Under the pieces are notes generated by a model. The model had not been told where the DNA came from, ran no database searches, and was given only the letters and a program-made list of their open reading frames with translations. Shown one piece after another: positions 22,657 to 29,060 of a stretch of 29,802 nucleotides of DNA; position 1 is the first letter of the stretch, and every line of letters begins with the position of its first letter. This stretch comes from a virus. The stretch lies in the IMG/VR virus record IMGVR_UViG_3300017735_000064, positions 1 to 29,802 of that record. The stretch is one strand, 5' to 3'. A program made the position numbers and the translations under genes.

Positions 22657-23254
22657 CTTTGGTATTAAGCAGTATCTTTTAGACGAAAAAACTGCTATAA
22701 TACTACGTGAAAGTCTACTGGAATCTGAGCCTGGTCTTATCAGTCTTGGCAAATCAATCTTCAATTATCCCGAAGATCAAATCACAGGAAAGCAACAGTA
22801 CTATAATCTATTACACGATCTTGAGACGTGGGAAGATTATTGTTTCCCACGTGTTAAAGAAATTGTTGCTGACTTTCTAACACTGACACCAGGAGAGGTA
22901 GTTCACTATCAATCTTGGGGAAATATCTTGAGGATGGATAATAAAATCTTTCCTCATCGTCACTTCGGTACACCTGATAACTACGATACTAACCCTCAAA
23001 GTGTATCAGGTAATCTCTTCTTGGGTTCTGAAAATCCTACAGCTACTACATATATTTTAGGTGGGGAAAAAATAGATATACCCAACGAGTTTGGGCAATT
23101 TACCCTCTTCCCACCATCTCTTCCCCACGCTGTACGTTCGTACAAAGGTGAAGGTGTTCGTGTGTCTGCAGCTTTCGATTGCTTTATTCCTTCAAGAGAT
23201 CCCGAAGGGCGAATAAGAACCACTAATCAATGGTACACTTGGACACATAAATGA
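22643..23254 (+). CDS. 2OG-Fe(II) oxygenase, TTG start
   Basis: A 203-residue dioxygenase-like protein. FPHRHFG (H105, H107) supplies the first metal ligand, FPPSLPHAVRSY the distal H162, and GVRVSAAF the 2OG-binding arginine. SGNLFLG and TTYILGG are the intervening beta strands. An in-frame TGA at 22637-22639 limits the start to TTG 22643, which has GGAG eight bases upstream; the next in-frame ATG would cut off the core. The stop overlaps talC by four bases. Substrate unknown. Confidence 0.82.
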   Translation: MKLDDFGIKQYLLDEKTAIILRESLLESEPGLISLGKSIFNYPEDQITGKQQYYNLLHDLETWEDYCFPRVKEIVADFLTLTPGEVVHYQSWGNILRMDNKIFPHRHFGTPDNYDTNPQSVSGNLFLGSENPTATTYILGGEKIDIPNEFGQFTLFPPSLPHAVRSYKGEGVRVSAAFDCFIPSRDPEGRIRTTNQWYTWTHK

Positions 23255-23910
23255 AAATCTTTCTTGATACATCTGACGTAGAAGAAATTAAAAAAAGGTA
23301 TTATACAGGTCTGATTGACGGTATTACTACCAACCCAACTCTTATGCTTAAAGAGGGAAGGGATCCCGTCGAAGTCATCACAGAGATTAATCATATCTTC
23401 AGAGATGACGATCGTGCTAGTATTTCTGCAGAGGTATCTGGCGATACAGCTGACGAACTGCTGGCAATGGCGGAAAAGTATATACCTATCGGACCTGCCA
23501 TCACGATTAAGGTTCCCTGCACAGTAGATGGTCTGCTCGCCTGTAAGATCCTTAGCGAGCAAGACATTAAGGTAAACGTTACTTTGATCTTCAACGCGGC
23601 ACAGGCGATCCTAGCTGCCAAAGCGGGAGCTTCTTATGTCTCACCATTTGTAGGTCGCTTGGATGACCAAAGCATTGCTGGTTTAGAAGTTGTTCGTTCT
23701 ATCTCTGACATCTATTGCCGCCACGGTGTTCATACTGAGGTGCTAGCTGCTTCTATTCGCACTGTACCTCGTGCTGTTCGTGCCTGGTACAACGGTGCAA
23801 GTGTGTGTACATTGCCACTGAAGGTCTTTGATTCAATGTACGATCACGTACTAACTGATAAAGGTTTGGAACAGTTTAACGCTGATTGGGCAGCATTGAT
23901 GAATGACTGA
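23251..23910 (+). CDS. talC: Transaldolase, TalC/FSA-type
   Basis: A 219-residue compact transaldolase (fructose-6-phosphate aldolase type), typical of cyanophages. The Schiff-base lysine is K87 in AITIKVPCT; LDTSDVEEI and GITTNPTLM mark the N-terminal part and YVSPFVGRLDD the phosphate site. It feeds the pentose phosphate pathway and so NADPH and ribose for phage DNA synthesis, working with the RNR here. Coupled upstream through ATGA and downstream by an 8-base overlap. Confidence 0.95.
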   Translation: MKIFLDTSDVEEIKKRYYTGLIDGITTNPTLMLKEGRDPVEVITEINHIFRDDDRASISAEVSGDTADELLAMAEKYIPIGPAITIKVPCTVDGLLACKILSEQDIKVNVTLIFNAAQAILAAKAGASYVSPFVGRLDDQSIAGLEVVRSISDIYCRHGVHTEVLAASIRTVPRAVRAWYNGASVCTLPLKVFDSMYDHVLTDKGLEQFNADWAALMND

Positions 23911-24106
23911 AATTACCGTAGAAGAATTTGAAAAAGACTTCGATTCTTATATGGATAGAATTGAGTCAGGAGAAAAGTTTATCGTTAGGCAACCTGATGG
24001 CAGAGCTGTTGTAGCTGTGCCAATTGGCGACCTGTGTGAAGCAGCACAGGTAACAGGTGATGAAGAGTTGTACGATATGTACTGCGATCACAATGATGGT
24101 TGCTGA
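23903..24106 (+). CDS. Phd/YefM-like antitoxin-fold protein (67 aa)
   Basis: The protein starts MTEITVEEFEKDFDSYMDRI, then ESGEKFIVRQPDGRAVVAVP, which closely follows the N-terminal DNA-binding fold of Phd/YefM antitoxins (helix, then a beta hairpin of the form x-V-x-x-x-G-x-x-V-A-V-P). The acidic C-terminus would be the toxin-binding part. No toxin gene is adjacent, so it may act as an orphan antitoxin or a transcriptional regulator. It is translated with talC (8-base overlap). Confidence 0.7.
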   Translation: MTEITVEEFEKDFDSYMDRIESGEKFIVRQPDGRAVVAVPIGDLCEAAQVTGDEELYDMYCDHNDGC

Positions 24107-24113
24107 TAGGGGC

Positions 24114-24142
24114 TTGACCTGAACCTTTCATTGATCTATAAT
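24114..24142 (+). promoter_or_regulatory. Consensus promoter
   Basis: TTGACC (24114-24119) and TATAAT (24137-24142) are spaced by 17 bases, and the gene begins 22 bases downstream at 24164. It is a strong early-type sigma70 promoter for the small genes and the oxygenase that follow. Confidence 0.8.
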
Positions 24143-24163
24143 GCCGAAGTCGAATTCAAAACA

Positions 24164-24394
24164 ATGTCCGTACGAAAATCGTCGTTGACTATTAAGTTCA
24201 AATCCGATCTTACCAAGTTGACTGCTGCAGTTTCTGGTGAGGTTACTCTCGATGAAGAGTACCCTCGCTTATATCAGAAACTAATACGCTACTACGAAGA
24301 ACGTGGCGTCCAATTGTATGATGACCCTGAAGATGACTACAATGTCATCCTTGACTCTGTGGAAGCAGACCTTATCGAAAGTGGAGTATTTTAA
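24164..24394 (+). CDS. Hypothetical protein (76 aa)
   Basis: The start at 24164 lies just downstream of a consensus promoter; an in-frame ATG at 24131 precedes the -10 box and cannot be transcribed from it. MSVRKSSLTIKFKSDLTKL followed by an acidic second half (YDDPEDDYNVILDSVE) suggests a small alpha/beta protein. No family recognised. It shares one base with the next gene (TAATG). Confidence 0.7.
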   Translation: MSVRKSSLTIKFKSDLTKLTAAVSGEVTLDEEYPRLYQKLIRYYEERGVQLYDDPEDDYNVILDSVEADLIESGVF

Positions 24395-24714
24395 TGAGTT
24401 GCACTAAGTACAAAGTTGCCGTGGAAGCTGCTAAAGAAGCAGTCATCCACGGTCTCAACACAAATGAAGAGACCAATACGCTTGCTGAACTGTGGCGTCA
24501 CTACTTGGGGTTGCGTCACATCGCTGACAACCACAAGCATACTGCTGAAGCTGATGATAGTATCAACTTCTCTTTCAGCAGTGCTGACTACCAGAACCAC
24601 GCTGCTGAAGCAGTAGACTATGGTTATGGAGTCTTTGGTGGGCAAGATGTTATCAGTTTTGGTGACAATGTAATTGCTGGAGCATCTGCTAGCGATACTA
24701 TCTCGCTCGGATGA
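24394..24714 (+). CDS. Hypothetical protein (106 aa)
   Basis: The N-terminal two thirds are helical (KVAVEAAKEAVIHGL; AELWRHYLGLRHIADNH) and the end is Gly/Ala/Ser-rich (GGQDVISFGDNVIAGASAS), a little like a short repeat. No cysteine motif other than C3, no membrane segment. Coupled on both sides: one base with the upstream gene and four with the oxygenase. Function unknown. Confidence 0.7.
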   Translation: MSCTKYKVAVEAAKEAVIHGLNTNEETNTLAELWRHYLGLRHIADNHKHTAEADDSINFSFSSADYQNHAAEAVDYGYGVFGGQDVISFGDNVIAGASASDTISLG

Positions 24715-25343
24715 AGAAACATACTCGTGATGTTTTTTCTGTGCTGGAGGTGGACACAAACCCACCTCCTTTTCGTGAGATAGAAGAGATTATCTACAAG
24801 GATAGAGAGTGGATCCTGAACAAAGGTGGTTATTCCAAAGATCGTTCAGAAACATTTGATCCTCACGAGCACGGGATTACATCATATTATGATTTCAATT
24901 TGTTTAATGAAGAGAGGTATCGACCTCTGATGCGTCACATTATGCAGAACCTGTATGACACATACAGAAAGTTGTTCTGTGACACTATCAAGTTCTCTAC
25001 CTATCAAGCGTGGTGGACTGTGTATGAACCTGGAGCTTATATTCCTCGTCATTCTCATAGTAATTCTATGGTGAGTGGTGCGTATTACTTCAGGCAACCT
25101 ACTCTTGCAGGACCGATTACTTTTTTCAATCCTATTGCTCCGTTGATTAATCACCTCTTCGATGAAGATTTGATTTTTCAGACAGCAAAAACTATGGATG
25201 TCGAACCTAAGACAGGAACACTACTGATGTTCCCTGGTTGGTTGGAACACGAGACAGAAAAAAATCAAGACACTGATGATAAAATTATCGTCAGTTACAA
25301 TCTGACAATACAACCTCAAAATGAGAGACTGGTTAATCGGTAA
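24711..25343 (+). CDS. 2OG-Fe(II) oxygenase
   Basis: A 210-residue dioxygenase-like protein of a type common in cyanophages. IPRHSHSNSMVSGAYYF (H114, H116) carries the first ligands, and GTLLMFPGWLEHETEKN gives the distal H180; K191 or nearby basic residues would bind 2-oxoglutarate. It is longer at the N-terminus than the other two oxygenases here and not closely similar to them. The end overlaps the CpeT-like gene by 23 bases. Substrate unknown. Confidence 0.87.
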   Translation: MKKHTRDVFSVLEVDTNPPPFREIEEIIYKDREWILNKGGYSKDRSETFDPHEHGITSYYDFNLFNEERYRPLMRHIMQNLYDTYRKLFCDTIKFSTYQAWWTVYEPGAYIPRHSHSNSMVSGAYYFRQPTLAGPITFFNPIAPLINHLFDEDLIFQTAKTMDVEPKTGTLLMFPGWLEHETEKNQDTDDKIIVSYNLTIQPQNERLVNR

Positions 25344-25779
25344 GTGGGACAACATTAAACAAGCTCAGTCACGTCCCACTGATTTCTCACACGTTCAACT
25401 TACCTATGACCTATCTGAGGACGGGTCTATCCACGTCGTACAGAAGTATATGTACGACGGTAAGATCTATCGCGAACGCTATCACGATCTCGTTTACTTC
25501 TCCGACACTGAAGTCCTGGTCAGGAATTATCTCAGTGACTGGACAAGGAACGAGAACTGTGATATGCTTTGTGTCTTCGATCCTCGCCTTGAGGTGTGGA
25601 TTGGAAAGGGCAGTCCTCTATGCACTGCCCGTGGTGCTCAAGTCAAGTCTCATTTTAGATTGACAGAAGACACCATCGAGTGCTATGATTACGGCACGAA
25701 GGACGGAGAGCACATCTTCGGTGGGCAAAACCCGTACTTCTTTGACAAAGTTGCAAGTATAAATAAAACTTGTAATTAA
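25321..25779 (+). CDS. cpeT: CpeT-like phycobiliprotein lyase
   Basis: A 152-residue protein resembling cyanophage CpeT, which is thought to attach or handle bilin chromophores on phycobiliproteins. The matching features are GKWDNIKQAQSRPTDF at the start, YRERYHDLVYF, the NCDMLCVFD segment, and the GARG-like ARGAQVKS stretch, ending in a beta strand before a short tail. The overall length fits the shortened phage form. A host that makes phycoerythrin (Synechococcus) is implied. A late promoter for the next gene is embedded in the 3' end. Confidence 0.78.
   Translation: MRDWLIGKWDNIKQAQSRPTDFSHVQLTYDLSEDGSIHVVQKYMYDGKIYRERYHDLVYFSDTEVLVRNYLSDWTRNENCDMLCVFDPRLEVWIGKGSPLCTARGAQVKSHFRLTEDTIECYDYGTKDGEHIFGGQNPYFFDKVASINKTCN
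25758..25765 (+). promoter_or_regulatory. Late promoter TATAAATA
   Basis: An exact late box inside the 3' end of the CpeT-like gene, 93 bases upstream of the porin-like ATG (25859). It suggests that the porin-like gene is expressed late, giving a leader of roughly 85 bases that contains the hairpin at 25790-25811. Confidence 0.7.
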
Positions 25780-25789
25780 TCGTTACAAC

Positions 25790-25811
25790 GAAGACTTGTC
25801 GAGTCTTCTTT
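25790..25811 (+). terminator. Hairpin in the leader of the porin-like gene
   Basis: GAAGACT and AGTCTTC (25790-25796, 25802-25808) form a 7-bp stem with a 5-base loop, followed by TTT. The T-run is short, so it may be a weak terminator for transcripts from cpeT or a structured 5' leader for the late transcript. A second small repeat (GTAG/CTAC, 25817-25832) follows. Confidence 0.45.
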
Positions 25812-25858
25812 CATCCGTAGGTTAAACTCTACGAGACATACTTAATTTTCTAAAACAA

Positions 25859-26230
25859 ATGATCAAAACTGTATTCGCAGCTTCCGCTGCTCTGTTCGCT
25901 TCTGCTGGTGCTGCTTTCGCAGGACCCTACGTTAACGTAGAGACCAATGCTGGTTGGACTGGATCGGAGTACAATGGTGCTGGAACAGACCTGCACGTAG
26001 GTTACGAAGGTGCTCTTGGCGAAAGTGGTTCCTACTACGTTCAGGGCGGCGCTACCGTGCTGACTCCCGATGGTGGTGACGCTGATACCGTTCCTTCAGG
26101 TAAGGCAGGTGTTGGTTTCGCTGTGACCGATGCCCTCGGTGCATATGGTGAAGTCTCATTCGTTGGATCTGGTGACGAAGATCTTGACCGTGGTTACGGA
26201 GCTAAGCTCGGTGTGAAGTACAACTTCTGA
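25859..26230 (+). CDS. Secreted beta-barrel-like (porin-like) protein
   Basis: A 123-residue protein with a strong signal peptide (MIKTVFAASAALFASAGAAFA, cleavage after AFA near 21). The mature part is Gly/Ser/Asp-rich with alternating strands (GTDLHVGYEG, GSYYVQGGATV, GVGFAV, GAYGEVSFVG, AKLGVKYNF) and ends in Phe, as outer-membrane beta-barrels do. It is much shorter than a full porin. It is transcribed late through TATAAATA. Possible outer-membrane insertion by the phage or a surface decoy; function unproven. Confidence 0.75.
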   Translation: MIKTVFAASAALFASAGAAFAGPYVNVETNAGWTGSEYNGAGTDLHVGYEGALGESGSYYVQGGATVLTPDGGDADTVPSGKAGVGFAVTDALGAYGEVSFVGSGDEDLDRGYGAKLGVKYNF

Positions 26231-26235
26231 TCCAC

Positions 26236-26253
26236 TTGACAGTCTGCTATAAT
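26236..26253 (+). promoter_or_regulatory. Extended -10 promoter with a closely placed TTGACA
   Basis: TGCTATAAT (26245-26253) is a good extended -10. A TTGACA (26236-26241) lies only six bases upstream of the TATAAT, too close to serve as -35. The flanking CTTGACAG resembles the starts of the other strong promoters, as if a spacer had been deleted. It would drive the 65-residue gene. Confidence 0.5.
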
Positions 26254-26255
26254 AC

Positions 26256-26278
26256 GGGGGTCTTCGGACCCCTTTTTT
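26256..26278 (+). terminator. Terminator with UUCG loop
   Basis: GGGGTC-TTCG-GACCCC (26257-26272) plus one G-U pair, followed by six T (26273-26278). It ends transcription of the porin-like gene and follows the promoter directly. The ATG of the next gene (26280) comes one base after the T-run. Confidence 0.85.
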
Positions 26279-26279
26279 G

Positions 26280-26477
26280 ATGCGTTACCTTCTTCGTGGT
26301 CTTACCCATCCTGCATTCGTTTTGATCTTTACGATCTTTGGAACCCTAGGGTTCATCGAATTTGTTCACACGCGAGCTCACCAAACTATGGAGCACGATG
26401 TCCACGGACACGTACGACAGTTCTGTAAAAGGAACTCGGAAACTTGTAAGAGCATCCTGAGAGATCAGGATTACTAA
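26280..26477 (+). CDS. Small membrane protein (65 aa)
   Basis: The protein begins MRYLLRGLTHPAFVLIFTIF and then GTLGFIEFVHTRAH, giving one transmembrane segment at about 10-28, and continues with a charged, His-rich tail containing C49 and C56. The ATG follows the terminator T-run directly, so the leader is very short and has no Shine-Dalgarno. No family recognised. Confidence 0.65.
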   Translation: MRYLLRGLTHPAFVLIFTIFGTLGFIEFVHTRAHQTMEHDVHGHVRQFCKRNSETCKSILRDQDY

Positions 26478-26485
26478 TCTGAATT

Positions 26486-26559
26486 GTTAACAAATTCTAA
26501 CAGTCAGACTCTTGACAGACGGTTCCCCCTTCCTATATAATGTAACACAAGTTAACAAA
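26486..26559 (+). repeat. GTTAACAAA direct repeats flanking the hli promoter
   Basis: GTTAACAAA occurs at 26486-26494 and at 26551-26559, 65 bases apart, on either side of the promoter at 26512-26541. The first copy sits in an imperfect palindrome, GAATTGTTAACAAATTC (26481-26497). The layout suggests regulator binding sites but could be coincidental AT-rich sequence. Confidence 0.4.
26512..26541 (+). promoter_or_regulatory. Consensus promoter for hli
   Basis: TTGACA (26512-26517) and TATAAT (26536-26541), both perfect, with an 18-base spacer. The hli ATG is 24 bases downstream. The first 12 bases are identical to the promoter in the GIY-YIG gene. Confidence 0.85.
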
Positions 26560-26565
26560 ACTTCT

Positions 26566-26784
26566 ATGACTGTAACAACTGAAGACGGTGGACGTACGAA
26601 TATGTACGCCACAGAACCCAGAATGTATATCTCACAGACGGACGCTGAGCGTTATGGTTATGAGACTTATGCAGAACGTGCAGAAAAACTCAACGGTCGC
26701 ACAGCGATGCTTGGTTTTGTTGCAGCACTTGTTTCCTACGCTACCACTGGTAGTCTATTCTTTTTCGGCGCATTCGGTATTTAA
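26566..26784 (+). CDS. hli: High-light-inducible protein
   Basis: A 72-residue Hli (one-helix chlorophyll-binding family) protein. The signature is AERAEKLNGRTAMLGFVAA (about 46-64), with the E-x-x-N-x-R residues for pigment binding, followed by LVSYATTGSLFFFG. It would protect photosystem II during infection. The start at 26566 follows the promoter; an in-frame ATG at 26512 falls in the -35 box. It is the first gene of a short operon that includes a second hli. Confidence 0.92.
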   Translation: MTVTTEDGGRTNMYATEPRMYISQTDAERYGYETYAERAEKLNGRTAMLGFVAALVSYATTGSLFFFGAFGI

Positions 26785-27011
26785 TGGAACCTTCCCTACT
26801 TGAAATTCTTACATATTATGTCATTGGAGGTGCCCTTATCATCGGACCACCTGCAATCTTCTTGATCATTGCTATGATGGGAGCGATCCAAAATACGAAA
26901 GGTCGTATGGTTGGGTACAAAGATCACAAAGAATATGGTGACAGTTCTATCTACGAGAACTCCCCTAGTGATCAAACCAAATTCTTTCTAGAACTTGATG
27001 TCCAATCCTAA
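26784..27011 (+). CDS. Small membrane protein (75 aa)
   Basis: The ATG shares a base with the hli stop (TAATG). The hydrophobic stretch ILTYYVIGGALIIGPPAIFL and IIAMMGAI (about 8-36) forms one or two membrane helices broken by GPP; the rest is polar (YKDHKEYGDSSIYENSP). It sits between two hli genes, so a thylakoid-linked role is plausible. No family recognised. Confidence 0.7.
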   Translation: MEPSLLEILTYYVIGGALIIGPPAIFLIIAMMGAIQNTKGRMVGYKDHKEYGDSSIYENSPSDQTKFFLELDVQS

Positions 27012-27147
27012 TCAACTCTATCAGGATATGCAGAAGCTTGACGATATGTACGAAGAGCTTATGTGGCATCCAGATGATGAGTTGCAATTTACACACGATG
27101 GTCAAAAGATCATCATCACCAACAAAACTATCGAGGAAAATCAATGA
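26998..27147 (+). CDS. Small hypothetical protein (49 aa)
   Basis: The frame overlaps the upstream gene by 14 bases and the next hli by four (ATGA). The peptide is helical and acidic (MSNPNQLYQDMQKLDDMYEE, then LMWHPDDELQ and GQKIIITNKTI). Coupling at both ends supports it. Function unknown. Confidence 0.6.
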   Translation: MSNPNQLYQDMQKLDDMYEELMWHPDDELQFTHDGQKIIITNKTIEENQ

Positions 27148-27251
27148 ACGAAAACGCAGAACGCATTAACGGTTGGGCAGCAATGCTCGGTATCATCGCA
27201 GCAATCGGTGCTTACGCAACGACAGGACAAATCATCCCTGGTATCTGGTGA
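27144..27251 (+). CDS. hli: Minimal high-light-inducible protein (35 aa)
   Basis: MNENAERINGWAAMLGIIAA followed by IGAYATTGQIIPGIW is an Hli core reduced to the single pigment-binding helix; the motif ENAERINGWAAMLG corresponds to AExxNGxxAMxG. At 35 residues it is among the shortest forms. Coupled by ATGA to the 49-residue gene. The stop codon overlaps a late-type GATAAATA. Confidence 0.88.
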   Translation: MNENAERINGWAAMLGIIAAIGAYATTGQIIPGIW

Positions 27252-27275
27252 TAAATACCAATAACCTGTTATAAT
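27250..27275 (+). promoter_or_regulatory. Late motif and extended -10 promoter before the carbamoyltransferase
   Basis: GATAAATA (27250-27257) overlaps the hli stop and fits the late motif; TGTTATAAT (27267-27275) is an extended -10 just before the terminator hairpin. The CCTGTTATA stretch also occurs at the psbA -10. Either or both could start transcription of the next gene; starts from the extended -10 would fall inside the hairpin. Confidence 0.5.
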
Positions 27276-27277
27276 AT

Positions 27278-27301
27278 GGGGAGCATACGCTCCCTTTTTT
27301 T
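27278..27301 (+). terminator. Terminator of the hli operon
   Basis: GGGAGC-ATAC-GCTCCC (27279-27294), with one further G-U pair, followed by seven T (27295-27301). The carbamoyltransferase ATG is the next base, the third such start directly after a terminator T-run in this window. Confidence 0.85.
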
Positions 27302-29035
27302 ATGAGTTATAGAGTTCTAGGAATCAGTGTTGCTCACGATTCCAGTGTCTGCGTCATCAATGATGGTGAGCTTGAGTACTTTGGAAAGGAAGAGAGGTAT
27401 ACAGGAGAGAAACGAGATAAGCAACCCTTCATTGCCATCGAGAAGGCAATTGAAGCAGCGAAGGGGAAGATTGATATGGCAGTCATACAATCTCCTACTG
27501 CTTGTCCTCCTTTTTCTGACACCTTCAGGTGCTTCGTTTGTAAGAAGACAGGGTTGTCACCTGAGATGGTTGTAGACTTTACAGGAGACCATCACCTTTC
27601 TCACGCTTTCAATGCATATAATAATGCTGCAATGGAGACTGCTTTAGTCTTTGTTATCGATCGTGATGGGTCTCAGATCTATGACCCTGGTGATGAACCA
27701 GTTGGCATTGATGGATCTGGCAATCTTGAAGCAGAGTGGATTGGTAGAGAATGTGAGTCTGTATATTTGATGCGTCAACCAGCTTTGTATAAAGAACTGT
27801 ATAAAGCTTACTGGATGCGTAATCCTGGGAATCCTAGGACACCAAAGAATAATCCTGCTGGTTACGAAGACTTCATCAAGAAGATGCAAGCAAAGAAACC
27901 TGGCGTGGAGTTGAACTATCGTAGTGGATTTGGTATCACTAAAGTATATGAAAGTGGTACTACATTGATTGGCGAAGGTCCGTTAGAGAATGGTAAGACT
28001 ATGGGTCTTGCAGCTTACGGTGAAGAACAGTATTTTCCTTCATTGTTTATGGGATCTACTCCACTTGATCTGTATTTTACTCACGCTAGTTGGACTACCA
28101 CGGTGTCTAATCCTAAGATGAAAATCATAGGTAAAGTTACCCGAGAAAATTTTCAACCCTATGCAAACTGGGCGCTGCACTTGCAGAAAGAGACTCAAAA
28201 GGCATTAAATTATTTGGTTCGGAAGTGGGTTAAGCATACTGGAATTAATAATGTGATTATTACTGGTGGTTATGGACTGAATGTTGTTGCTAACAACTAT
28301 TTGATTGAGCAAAATCCAGATGTAAGCTTCTACTTTGAACCCAATGCAGATGATACTGGTAATAGTATGGGTGCTGCTTGGTATTTTTATCGTCAACATA
28401 CATCAGACAAGACTCCATACCCCAAGAACAATACTTTCTATCATCATCTAGATGAACAACCTGTAGTTACTGGTAGATCTGCAACCGCTAGAGACCTTGC
28501 TGAGCTGCTTGTGAAGGATAGATCTATTGCTTTGTATGATGGTCAACCTGAAGCAGGTCCACGTGCATTGGGACATCGTTCTATCATCTTTGATCCTCGT
28601 GGTAGAGATGCGAAAGACAAAGTAAATGAAATTAAGAAGAGAGAATGGTATCGTCCCTTTGCTGGTATTATCCTAGAAGAGTATTTTGAAGAGTACTTTG
28701 AGACTCTTGGTCTCAAGTCATCTCCTGAAATGACTGTTAGTTTTAAAGCTAAACAGATTGCCATAGACAATGCTCCTGGAGTGATCCACGTTGATGGTAC
28801 GTGCAGAATACAAACTGTCACAGAGGGGTATATGGCTGAGGTGCTTAGGGAGTATCATCAGATCACTGGGGTTCCAATTCTGTTGAACACTAGTTTCAAT
28901 CTTGCAGGTGCACCACTGGTGCATACCAAGCAGGATGCACTGGACACACTCAAGGATTCTATGCTCGACTACGTGTATTTTGTCCAAGACGACGCTCTCA
29001 TTAATGAGCACTTATGCTTATCTTTTGAGGGTTGA
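27302..29035 (+). CDS. O-carbamoyltransferase, NodU/CmcH family
   Basis: A 577-residue enzyme that transfers a carbamoyl group from carbamoyl phosphate, via carbamoyl-AMP, to a hydroxyl of an unknown acceptor. The N-terminal Kae1-like ATPase part is seen in GISVAHDSSVCVINDGELEY, DHHLSHAFNAY and VFVIDRDGSQ; the C-terminal part in ALYDGQPEAGPRALGHRS and LLNTSFNLAGAPLV. Length is typical (about 570). Such genes are known in cyanophages and may modify a glycan or a small molecule. Translation begins right after a terminator. Confidence 0.87.
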   Translation: MSYRVLGISVAHDSSVCVINDGELEYFGKEERYTGEKRDKQPFIAIEKAIEAAKGKIDMAVIQSPTACPPFSDTFRCFVCKKTGLSPEMVVDFTGDHHLSHAFNAYNNAAMETALVFVIDRDGSQIYDPGDEPVGIDGSGNLEAEWIGRECESVYLMRQPALYKELYKAYWMRNPGNPRTPKNNPAGYEDFIKKMQAKKPGVELNYRSGFGITKVYESGTTLIGEGPLENGKTMGLAAYGEEQYFPSLFMGSTPLDLYFTHASWTTTVSNPKMKIIGKVTRENFQPYANWALHLQKETQKALNYLVRKWVKHTGINNVIITGGYGLNVVANNYLIEQNPDVSFYFEPNADDTGNSMGAAWYFYRQHTSDKTPYPKNNTFYHHLDEQPVVTGRSATARDLAELLVKDRSIALYDGQPEAGPRALGHRSIIFDPRGRDAKDKVNEIKKREWYRPFAGIILEEYFEEYFETLGLKSSPEMTVSFKAKQIAIDNAPGVIHVDGTCRIQTVTEGYMAEVLREYHQITGVPILLNTSFNLAGAPLVHTKQDALDTLKDSMLDYVYFVQDDALINEHLCLSFEG

Positions 29036-29060
29036 CGCTGTGAGGGTTTCCTGTTATACT
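29032..29060 (+). promoter_or_regulatory. psbA promoter
   Basis: TTGACG (29032-29037) and TATACT (29055-29060) with a 17-base spacer; TGT before TATACT also gives an extended -10. The -35 overlaps the stop of the upstream gene. The -10 is enclosed by an inverted repeat CCTGTT/AACAGG (29050-29055 with 29070-29075). Confidence 0.8.

Noticed and set aside
22693-22701. TGCTATAAT extended -10 in the early part of the oxygenase gene
   Set aside because: It spells ordinary codons, has no -35 and no gene start nearby downstream in a place that would need a promoter.
25660-25689. TTGACA-N18-TATGAT inside the CpeT-like gene
   Set aside because: The spacing is good, but it lies in coding sequence 170 bases before the porin-like ATG, and an exact late box lies between; I regard it as uncertain and did not list it.
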